This document shows positions 9,601 to 16,570 of a stretch of DNA of 16,570 nt, piece by piece. The position numbers and the translations under genes were made by a program. The stretch comes from Amoebophrya sp. AT5.2. Lineage: Eukaryota; Sar; Dinophyceae; Syndiniales; Amoebophryaceae. The notes beneath the pieces are model-generated. The model was not told the DNA's origin. It was given only the letters and a program-made list of their open reading frames with translations, and did no database searches. Position 1 is the stretch's first letter, and each line of letters starts with the position of its first letter. The stretch spans positions 1 to 16,570 of the forward strand of contig RXOD01005001.1 in NCBI GenBank assembly GCA_005223375.1. The letters are read 5' to 3'.

Positions 9601-10766
9601 TGATGCAGTGTCTTCTGGCTGAACACGGCAAAGACGTGCGCCAGCCGGTCCAACCAAATTTGGAACCGCGTGATGAAGTGGACACCGGTGGAACTGCTCG
9701 TCGTGAGCGCGTCAGATGTTGCGCGACCTTCCACTACTGGTTCTGCTTCCGGCTCCGCAAACAAAAACGGACTCACCAACCCGTGCAAAAACGCTTTCCG
9801 CGGCGTCTCCGCCTGCTCGATGTGCCTTCCCTGGTGCAGGGACAAAAAGTAGCCCAGAAAGCAGGGCGCGCCGGCCGCCTCCACGGCGGCGTGGTCCCTG
9901 GTCCGCAGCCAGCTTCTCAGCTCCCCCAGGTGCGCAAACACCTCCTGCAGCTCGTCCACGAGGGAGGCTTGAGGAGTTTCAGCATCAGCACCGCCTTCAC
10001 TTGCATTCGCATACAAACTTCCACCCGCGCCACCTCGTCCTTCCACGCGGTCCAGCATCGCCTCGAGCTGATCTAGTGGCACCGCGTCGATGCCCACTCC
10101 GTCTTCCACCGGCTGGAGGTACAGAGCTCCGTCTTCCGCTGCACCCGTCGGCCACGTTCCCGCCCCATCTTCGCTCCCCGCCCCCACCGCAGCGCCCAGC
10201 GCCACGTCGGTCGCGAATTCGTAGCACTTGTGGCAGTACAGCCTCTCCGCGAGTTTTCCGATCGTGTCGAGCGCGCGCGCAAGCAGCGACGCCGCCTGCC
10301 GCGCGGCGTCGCGGCGAAAGCCGGCCACGGAGAGGCGGTGCAGCTGACACTCGCGGACCTCGTCGCTCAAGTTGTCTGCTGTTTTGAGCTGTTGTTCCGT
10401 GCTCTCGAGCAGTCCGTCAGCGTCCTGTAGGAAAGCCTCCGTGTCGGGCACGAGGCGGCGCTTAAAATCCAACACCGTGCTGGCCATGGACCGCATCACG
10501 CGTACAGCCTCGGCGTTGCAGCAACTGCGCTCCTTCTGGCGCGGAAAGGATGATGTGGGACACTGGAGGCCCAGTTCCTGCGAGTCTTGGGGTAGAAGTT
10601 CCTCTGTTCCATCGAGTGGCAGTACGTCCTGGTGTCGACACTGCAAGTCCACCCGCAAAACTTCCGACAGGGCGCAGCGATTGAGCGCAGCCGTCGCAAG
10701 TAGAAGCACGACCACGCGTGGTCTTGCGACCTGGCGTGCCACTGAGGACGGCGCGCATCGACGCAT
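6688..10766 (-). CDS. Large secretory protein with C-terminal fucosyltransferase-like domain
   Basis: Two exons, 10766-7539 and 7416-6688, give 1318 residues. The intron 7538-7417 (122 bp) has a GTACTG donor and CATACAG acceptor, phase 0, and rejoins a family-like segment (TLL/VSTNLREVGQFL). ATG 10766 follows an in-frame TGA. Residues 1-35 have a basic start and hydrophobic core (VVVLLLATAAL): a signal peptide or type II anchor. From about residue 985: LCGGHGDRVQGIVNAF, FYVDSDNPVPLGMLF, YHVDWRV; then YLALHFRAG, WYLATDT and SRSGFGETAAEVG. These resemble the N-terminal glycine loop and donor-binding C-terminal motifs of GT-B fucosyltransferase-like proteins (GT23/GT37/O-FucT group), so it probably works in the Golgi or ER lumen. 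Donor and acceptor are not proven. The preceding ~950 residues match nothing I recognise: 12 cysteines by residue 520, acidic linkers near 540-565 and 675-705, and an odd IWRKNHGSIDGRG/GWYCDYAW segment (755-788). Confidence 0.78.
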
Positions 10767-11530
10767 TTTTCATGAAATTCGGTCGCGCGAAAAAGGTATC
10801 CTTTCGTAACAGGCCAGTATGGTGTATCGAATACTTTTACATACTCCTGCACAAAGCTGTGCTCTTCTCCAGAGAAATCCCCTGCCCTTCAACATTGAAT
10901 CCACGCAACAAAAATCAAAGCGGGCGCCCGCGATCTTCGACTCAAACCGAACCGGTAGTACCCCTAAGCCAGAGGATCTTCACGAGTTTCATGACGATGG
11001 CGAGCACGCTTTGCACGAGCCGCCACAACAGGGGCGACACAGTCATTACCATCACCAGCTTCCCGCTCCACTAGCTAATCATGTGAATCGCCGACGCTCT
11101 TCTTCTGCAGTCGAAAACCGCACGCAGCCCCCGCCGCGGAACACGATCGCTTGCGTCAATGGCCCCACGGCATCTTCGCGCTCTCATTTCGTGCAGCCAT
11201 TCCGGATTTCATCATAACTGCCTCGCGCTTGCTCATCGTGCTTCATACATTAGAATGAGTGGTTGCATATTTATTTTCTGCATCTGCGCCATCCGTCGTG
11301 TCGTGGGTAAAAAAAACATTCATATAATTTCGACTCCTTCACATTCGGCCTGTTTCTTTGAACATGGAAAAACGCATGCTGATGTTCACACCTTGCATAG
11401 GTCGCTCGCTGCATTGTCGCCTGGGTGGTGCCGGACTTGGTCCACGGATTCTCTTTTTATGTCTGCTCCGTGAAGCGTATCGTGCGCGTATGATAACGAG
11501 GCCGACGGAAGATGGGGGGAGACTCATCGA
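10767..11530. other. Spacer between the glycosyltransferase gene and Rab5
   Basis: About 760 bp of mixed composition holding the 5' flank of the glycosyltransferase gene and the 3' flank of Rab5. A minus-strand AATAAA match lies near 11270, roughly 260 bp past the Rab5 stop. No ORF resembles a known protein and no RNA gene is apparent. Confidence 0.5.
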
Positions 11531-12825
11531 CTAGGATCCGCCACCGCCACAGCACCCGCCCGAGCTACTTGTACTCTGCGTGCCCGGTCCGATTTGCTGT
11601 ATTTGTAGAGCGAGGAATTGTATCTCAATTCTGGGTAAATCAAGGTGGGTCAAAGTAAGTCTTGATAAAAGTCTAGACATCGGAGGGAATGGATTTAAGT
11701 ACGTGCACGCTGGGGTCCTTTTCCTTGTTGTTTATTGGCAATCGCTTCGCGATTTCGTGAAACACCTCTTTGACGTTCTTGCCCGTTTTCGCGGACGTCT
11801 CGAGAAACAGGATCCCCTGCTCCTGAGCGTAACTGCGCGCTACCTGAAAAAAATACATACTTAGGTATCGGAGTCCATCTGGTTCTGGTAGCCAGTCACT
11901 CTCGTCACACACCTCTCTTTCTAGAAGCATCAAGCAACAAGGCAGTGTTGGATGAAAAACATGGCATGCAAGCTGTAACACCGATACCTCCTGCTCGACC
12001 TGTCTTGGTATGTTGGACTCAACAAGGTCGACCTTGTTTCCGCACAGCGCTATTACTAAGCTCTCCTGTGAGGCCATGCCCTGGAGCTCTTGAACCTGTG
12101 CCGGTGCCGGAATTCCAAAATATGATATCCCAACCGAAATCGAGCTGCTGTGGTCGGAAGATCTGGGCGACAGATGAAGAGAACGAGTCTATTTTTCTTC
12201 TACCACTACCACCAGAAACGTGCAAATATTACCCATGATCGCGCGCCGTCGAAGCTTTCCCTACTCGTCACGTCGTACACTATGACCGCTGCTGCTGCGC
12301 CCCTGGATCCAATTTGGGTGCATGTTGTGGAACAAGACGTTTCAAGTTTAAGTCCAAAGTTACATGTGATTGTGAGTCAGTCTCAGCACGCCTACGCTCA
12401 GGCTCAGGGTGCTACTGCTAGCTCTAGCAGTGGTCATATTAGTGGTACCTGTAATACATCGGCGCGAGCGATCTATATCGTTCTTGCCCCGCGGTGTCCC
12501 ATATCTCGAATTTTACGAGCGCTTTGGGCTTTTCCAGCTCCACCGTCTGCGTCATGAAGGCAGCTGAAGGTGAGGGTAGGTTTTCATTTTTGTTTCAGGA
12601 AATGGGGCCAGTTTGAATTTATGTTTCAGGTACAGGGGCCAGTGTTACTTTGAACTCGCTTCTAATTCATTTTGTCTAAGACAACGCACCTCCTATTGTT
12701 GGCTCCTGGTTCTCGTAGAACTCCTCTTTTGCGAAGCGCACCACAAGACATGACTTTCCCACTGAAGCGTCGCCAAGCAACACCAGCTTGAAGTGGTGTG
12801 GTGTCTTTCTCTTGTCCTTCGACAT
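11531..12825 (-). CDS. RAB5: Rab5-family small GTPase (six exons)
   Basis: Early-endosome GTPase controlling endocytic vesicle tethering and fusion. Exons: 12825-12690, 12563-12449, 12302-12233, 12095-11988, 11843-11703 and 11596-11531, giving 211 residues. Introns of 126, 146, 137, 144 and 106 bp are all GT-AG. Motifs: P-loop GDASVGKS (18-25), switch I threonine in PTIGAAF (42-48), WDTAGQE (67-73) with catalytic Gln72, [13 protein letters not shown] (Rab5 type), GNKVDL (126-131), [10 protein letters not shown] (158-167). The C-terminal Cys205-Cys206, in [10 protein letters not shown], would be geranylgeranylated. [11 protein letters not shown] and [10 protein letters not shown] separate Rab5 from other Rabs. 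The tail lies on its own 66-nt exon. ATG 12825 gives MSKDKRKTP; the frame is open a little further upstream (no ATG) and a CCGCAG just before it could be a 5'-UTR splice acceptor. Stop TAG. Confidence 0.95.
11844..11987 (-). other. Rab5 intron 4 with inverted repeat including the donor
   Basis: A 144-bp GT-AG intron (GTATCGG donor, T-rich tract then CAG). AGGTATCGG, made of the last two exon bases plus the donor, recurs inverted as CCGATACCT about 20 nt before the acceptor (plus-strand 11863-11871 and 11981-11989). The 9-bp pairing is perfect and would fold the intron so that the donor is masked and brought near the acceptor. Confidence 0.88.
12303..12448 (-). other. Rab5 intron 2 with perfect hairpin
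   Basis: A 146-bp GT-AG intron (GTACCA donor, ATCCAG acceptor). ACTGCTAG (12414-12421) and CTAGCAGT (12424-12431) form a perfect 8-bp inverted repeat with a 2-nt spacer, close to the 5' end of the intron in transcript orientation. Confidence 0.85.
12582..12643. repeat. 31-bp imperfect tandem duplication in Rab5 intron 1
   Basis: Inside intron 1 (12689-12564), TGTTTCAGG-N4-GGGGCCAG occurs at 12591-12611 and again at 12622-12642, a period of 31 bp, with similar flanking AT-rich bases. On the plus strand both copies look like a splice acceptor (TTTCAG followed by G), which may be coincidence. Confidence 0.75.
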
Positions 12826-13736
12826 TGTTTTGGGACCTGCGGCGCGGATGCCGGAACGCAACCGGGCCCAATGCTGCGACGCGGGTGGCCGCTAACGCGT
12901 TCTGGTCGTGGCTGGTTCTTGCCTCGATGGTCCCGCGAGAAACGAATTGCGCAAAAGCGGCGCAACCACGTGAGCAGCCCTGTACCGCTTGAGGAGCAGG
13001 ACGGTGGCGTCTGCTGTTGTCCTGATGCGGCGACGGATAGCGTGCGCCTGCCTGTTCCGCTGACGATTGCAGAAGGTAGTACTGACTCAGCGGTATTGAA
13101 GCACTGACTTTCCAAAAAATTCACGCCGACCGTCGTCGTAGCCGGTTGTTTCGACTTAGAGCTCTTCTAGATTCTCTTCTTCAGCCGTACCGCGACGAAG
13201 CAACTGTGACCAAAATGAAGCTCGAGGAGCGGTTGCCAGATCAGCTAGCAACTCGCAGATTACTACGCGTACGAGTTCTGCGGCAGCTTGCGAGAAAATT
13301 TTCACGGAGGTTTCCTTGGGAGAAGGAAGACAGCTGCTAATTCGCTTTCGCCGAATCGCCACGTCTCAGCGAGATCTTAAGGCGAAGCCTGGTCGTTTGC
13401 AATCTCAGAAGGAAGCTGGTTCCACGTTAGGAAAGGGTACGCTCGGGCAAGCCTGCTGCCGCATAAAAAGGCCGCTACGCCAGGGCCAGGCGCATCATTT
13501 TTGTTGTCCGTGATCTACGACGATCTACGTTAGGGGCTTCATTCATCAAGTCACTATTTGTCTAGGCACTCAGCGCAAATGCGACTGCTACATATGCAAA
13601 ACGACGCAAACAAATCGTCGCGCCTGTTGTTCTAGACGAAGTGCCGAATATACGAACCTCGTAGAGCACCTGTTTTTTTATTCACACACGCTTCTTAGGC
13701 CGACTCTCCTAAAATCTACGGTGCCGATTTGTTTAT
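12826..13736. other. Spacer upstream of Rab5
   Basis: The left part (to about 13100) is GC-rich and may include a Rab5 5'-UTR exon. Short frames on either strand, such as plus 13146-13340 (Leu/Arg-rich) and minus 13362-13156, lack recognisable domains. A TTTTTTTATT run lies near 13672-13681, past the end of the next gene. I see no supported gene. Confidence 0.45.
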
Positions 13737-14470
13737 TCACAATGCCCCTCTTAAAATCCATTTTTGACGGACAAAGTAGCTGCCGTTCATGGCGTAGGAG
13801 ATCTCGGGACATTCGTGGCTTTTTGCGGACCACTGCGTTGTCAGCGGAATTTTCTTTGAGAACTCCAACGACTCCTCGATCTCTTCGGTTACGCTCCTGA
13901 ACAAGCTTGCCTCGCCTGAAAATTTGCGTTTTGACAAAGAGAACGGCTAAGCCTTCCTTGCGGTTGTGTTTCTTGCGCACAGCGTATCGTTTGATTTCAC
14001 CAATTGCCGAAGCCTATGGTAGCCGTTTCAAAATAAAGTGGCTTCACGACTGCTCACTGGAGGGACATCCAAGGCAGGTCAGGGTATCCCTCCTTGGAGA
14101 GGCTCTGTCGATGGTGCCAGTGTTCCAGGAACTTGTTCCAACTGATCGTACCCAGGCCGGATGCGCGGAAAATCCCGCGCGCAAAGTGTTCACCGGCGAG
14201 GGACTTCGGAGGCGGCTCAGGTAGAAGCGATTTTGGGCCCTGCGTCTCCGTCGGAGAAGCGGCCAGTATCTTCTTCTGGTTCCCTTTGCTTTCGAGCAAC
14301 TTTTTCCCGGCAGCTTGTTCTACCGCGAGCCAAAACCGCACAAATTCGGGCTCGCCAAGCCGCTGTTGTACCGCTGTCCTCGCGTTGAGCCCCGGCCGCT
14401 CCGCGTAGCACACTTGCAACCAAATCCGCTGTAACTCTTCGATCGACAAGAGACTGTAACTCGCGCCCAT
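13737..14470 (-). CDS. Unknown protein with likely N-myristoylation signal
   Basis: Not recognised. Exon 1 runs 14470-14058 and exon 2 13896-13737, giving 190 residues. The intron 14057-13897 (161 bp) has a GTGAGC donor and TTGTTCAG acceptor in phase 2. The start MGASYS has Gly2 and Ser6, a classic N-myristoyltransferase context, implying membrane attachment. Residues 28-60 contain RLGEPEFVRFWLAVEQ and residues 96-120 contain FRASGLGTISWNKFLEHWHH; the latter resembles the second half of a degenerate EF-hand, but the calcium-ligand positions are poor. A Pro/Ser linker lies at 70-92. The C-terminal exon is acidic-helical at first (SVTEEIEESLEFSKK). A second acceptor 19 nt earlier (exon from 13915) would shift the frame and end at 13678 with a basic tail. 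The exon 2 frame was chosen because it looks more protein-like; RNA evidence could reverse this. Confidence 0.55.
13942..14027. repeat. 8-bp inverted repeat within the intron of the unknown gene
   Basis: AACGGCTA (13942-13949) and TAGCCGTT (14020-14027) are perfect reverse complements 70 bp apart, both inside the 14057-13897 intron. They could form a stem in the pre-mRNA, similar in kind to the repeats in Rab5 introns 2 and 4. Confidence 0.8.
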
Positions 14471-14724
14471 TGCTCTTCTGTCGCCTAGCTACGTATTCTT
14501 CCCCTTTCCGTGTTTAGTAGCTCTACGAAAAAAGAAGCGTTGCGACGATGACGCACTGCCGCTACCAGACCGGGGCCGCTCGAGGGACGAATCGCTACAT
14601 CGGGAATCGATTTGAATAAGCGTCGATATCGATCGAAGCAGTCGTCTCTCTCGACACCATCTTCGATCACGATTTCCTTTTCCTTGTCGCTGCCGATGTC
14701 TGTGTCGAACGCAAGTCGCTTTCG

Positions 14725-16570
14725 CTAGTTTTTCTCATTATGTTTTTGACTGTCCTCTCCCTGCTCGGCGTCTTTTCCCGTTTCCGCTTCTGGAGCCGCG
14801 TCTGCCGGAACTGCGCCCTCGGCACTGCCCGACCTGGGACTCCGATTCTTCTCGGCTGCGCGGTCCGCCCGTATTTTCTCCCTTCCCTCCGACGACGTGA
14901 ACAGACCGCCGAGCCACGAGCCCAGCGCGGTGACGTCCTCTTGCAGGTTCTTCGCGAGCTCGCGCCGCAGCCCACCAAAATCCGCCCCAGCGAGTTCGCC
15001 GCGGACGTTGTTCGCGACCTCTTGGCTCCACCTCCGTGCCTTCTCGGCCTTCGCGCCGATGACCAAGTGCTGTGCGATAGCTTGCCGGAAGCGGGCGCCG
15101 CAGGCGCACACCGCACACTGACGAAGGCCTGGAACCGCAACGTCGTCCTCGTCCTCGAACTGCGTTCGCGTGGAGCTGTCGCTGGCAGCGTCTTCGTCGG
15201 CGGCGGCTGCACTGGGGGCACCCGCAACGCACTTCGCGCAAACCGGGGCGCAACACTCGGGGCACGTGAAGTCCCAATCGGAGATGCCGTCTTTGCACCC
15301 ACACACGCTGCACTCATCCGTTTTAACAGCGACCGATGCGGGCGCGGCAGAAAGACCCTGTTGGGATCCCGTCGCTGGGGCGCGTCCTTCCTCTCTATGC
15401 GATGCTCGCCTCGCGGTCGACGCAGAGGCAGCGGAAGTCACATATGACGCTGCTGATCCCGCTTGCTCGCCCTCACCTCCACCCATCCCCAGCCGCGCTG
15501 ATACCGACGACGCGCGCTTTTCCATCCAGGCCTCGCTTTCGGAAACGAGACGATCCGCCCCCTTCACCACCTCCGACGTTCTTTCGGAGAAGCCAACGAC
15601 GGCCTTTGCGAGCACGTGCGCGGCGCCGACGTCGAGCTTACAGAAGGGGCACGCCGCTCGCGCCAGTTTCGCGAAGCAGTCCCGGCAGCACACGTATTTG
15701 CAGCGCGGACACACAAAGTCGAGCAAATTTTCCTTCTGCGTGCCCGAGAGTTCTTGGTAACAAATGCCACAGGCTTCGCCCTTTTCCCTGTCAAACACGT
15801 TGTTCGCGCTACAGTCAACGGCGGGCGCGGCGTCAAGGGCGTCCACCGCCTGGTCCACCTTGTCGCCGAGAAACGAAAGTACCACCCCCGACCCGTCGCC
15901 AATCTGGTTCCCGAGATATTTGGAGAGCCGGGCCGCACCATCGACGGTCTTGCGCAGGTTTCGCTGGAGCAAATTCTCGAAGTCTTCGTAGCGCAACAGC
16001 GGCTCGTCGTTGTCGGCTTCCACAACCAGTTGCGCCTGTGCCCGCGCAGCTTTTTCCTCTTCCGGCGTGTGTGGTACTACTTGCGGGTAGGGGTGGTCGC
16101 GGTCGTGTTTGACATTACTAGCATCCAAGTTGCTGCTGGTGTTGCGCCCACCGTTCGTTACTGCATGGTCCAGCGCCCCGCTTCCCGCGACGTACACCCA
16201 CTGGTGGGCGCACGCCGCTTGCGCGTCCAACCTTAGGTCTGGATCCGGGTGCAGCAGAGCTCGAGCGAACTGCTTCGCGAGTGCGCTCAGCCTCCGCTCC
16301 GCCGATTTCTTCTTCTTTTCCGTTTGATTTGTACCACTTTTCCCGGCACCCCCGCTTGCGCCGCCGAAGCTCTGGAACAGGCTCACGAAGGAGCCTAAAA
16401 GCGCCCCACTGCCACTTCCCCCTCGGCTTCCCCTCGTAGCGGAGGACGAGGATTTATTTCTACTGGCACCAGCCCCCTCCCGGCCGACGTCCCACAGCGG
16501 TACCTCGCCCCGGATGAGCTCCTCGCGGAGCAGTCTGTTAGAGGGGCGAAAAACCCATTTTTGACGGCAT
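14725..16570 (-). CDS. Protein kinase C-lobe fused to two RING-like zinc modules (5' partial)
   Basis: The frame is open from the right edge to TAG 14725-14727, about 614 codons, so the gene begins outside the window. Near the edge, LLREELIRGEVPLWD resembles the subdomain X region of a kinase. After a Gly/Ser-rich insertion, LSALAKQFARALLHPDPDLRLDAQAACAHQW (given here as LSALAKQF, then LLHPDPDLRLDAQAACAHQW) matches subdomain XI of CaMK/CDPK-type kinases, including D-P-x-x-R and the final H-x-W. Downstream, from about 15771, come cysteines spaced C-x2-C-x16-C-x2-C-x3-CC-x2-C-x8-C-x2-C (CGIC, CPRC, CCRDC, CPFC). A second cluster from about 15312 has CSVCGC, CPECC, CAKC and, after an acidic spacer, CAVCAC. 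Both look like RING or related zinc-binding folds, with no histidine ligand visible. The tail is Lys/Glu-rich. A TCTAACAG acceptor-like site (about 16538) may mark an exon start. E3 activity is possible but unproven. Confidence 0.7.
   Translation of the reverse strand, partial: CRQKWVFRPSNRLLREELIRGEVPLWDVGREGAGASRNKSSSSATRGSRGGSGSGALLGSFVSLFQSFGGASGGAGKSGTNQTEKKKKSAERRLSALAKQFARALLHPDPDLRLDAQAACAHQWVYVAGSGALDHAVTNGGRNTSSNLDASNVKHDRDHPYPQVVPHTPEEEKAARAQAQLVVEADNDEPLLRYEDFENLLQRNLRKTVDGAARLSKYLGNQIGDGSGVVLSFLGDKVDQAVDALDAAPAVDCSANNVFDREKGEACGICYQELSGTQKENLLDFVCPRCKYVCCRDCFAKLARAACPFCKLDVGAAHVLAKAVVGFSERTSEVVKGADRLVSESEAWMEKRASSVSARLGMGGGEGEQAGSAASYVTSAASASTARRASHREEGRAPATGSQQGLSAAPASVAVKTDECSVCGCKDGISDWDFTCPECCAPVCAKCVAGAPSAAAADEDAASDSSTRTQFEDEDDVAVPGLRQCAVCACGARFRQAIAQHLVIGAKAEKARRWSQEVANNVRGELAGADFGGLRRELAKNLQEDVTALGSWLGGLFTSSEGREKIRADRAAEKNRSPRSGSAEGAVPADAAPEAETGKDAEQGEDSQKHNEKN

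Noticed and set aside
8865..10076. 403-codon open frame on the plus strand
   Set aside because: Antisense to the long glycosyltransferase exon, Arg/Gln-rich with no domain; a GC-rich shadow frame.
14667..15317. 216-codon minus-strand frame overlapping the RING-like gene
   Set aside because: Same region in another frame, Arg-rich and without cysteine-pair spacing; a shadow of the supported frame.
1..16570. Mobile elements, CRISPR arrays, prokaryotic operons or viral genes
   Set aside because: No transposase, reverse transcriptase, spaced direct-repeat array, terminal repeats of element size or viral hallmark protein was seen on either strand.

Overview
This is eukaryotic nuclear DNA. Protein-coding genes are interrupted by short GT-AG introns: eight have well-supported boundaries, 106-164 bp long. 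The products are eukaryote-specific: a Rab5-type GTPase, the NatB catalytic subunit, the ribosome-biogenesis WD40 protein DCAF13/Sof1, an F-box protein, a secretory-pathway glycosyltransferase and a protein kinase tail carrying RING-like domains. TAG and TGA both act as ordinary stops, so there is no sign of a ciliate-type code. Every gene I can support lies on the minus strand. One-way gene order, short introns with G often following the acceptor AG, and inverted repeats inside introns fit an alveolate of the dinoflagellate/syndinian lineage (for example Amoebophrya-like). That taxonomic guess is inference; no spliced-leader or other diagnostic sequence was seen.

Layout, left to right: F-box protein (stop 246, ATG 593, possible extra 3' exon to 64); gene-free stretch; DCAF13/Sof1 (1254-2887, two exons); an AT-richer spacer with palindromes (about 2890-3600); an unresolved block (3600-5220) with overlapping open frames on both strands, none recognised; NAA20 (5689-6219, one exon); a two-exon gene (6688-10766) for a predicted 1318-residue secretory protein with a fucosyltransferase-like C-terminal domain; a spacer; Rab5 (11531-12825, six exons); a spacer; a probably N-myristoylated protein of unknown function (13737-14470, two exons); and the 3' part of a gene joining a protein-kinase C-lobe to two cysteine-rich RING-like modules (14725 to beyond the right edge).

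The genes look like a run of mostly housekeeping functions (ubiquitin ligase adaptors, rRNA processing, N-terminal acetylation, glycosylation, endosomal traffic), not an operon or a dedicated pathway. I find no evidence for a mobile element, CRISPR array, tRNA or rRNA. The least ordinary items are the kinase/RING architecture, the very long cysteine-containing N-terminal region of the glycosyltransferase, and perfect inverted repeats in introns, one of which includes a splice donor.
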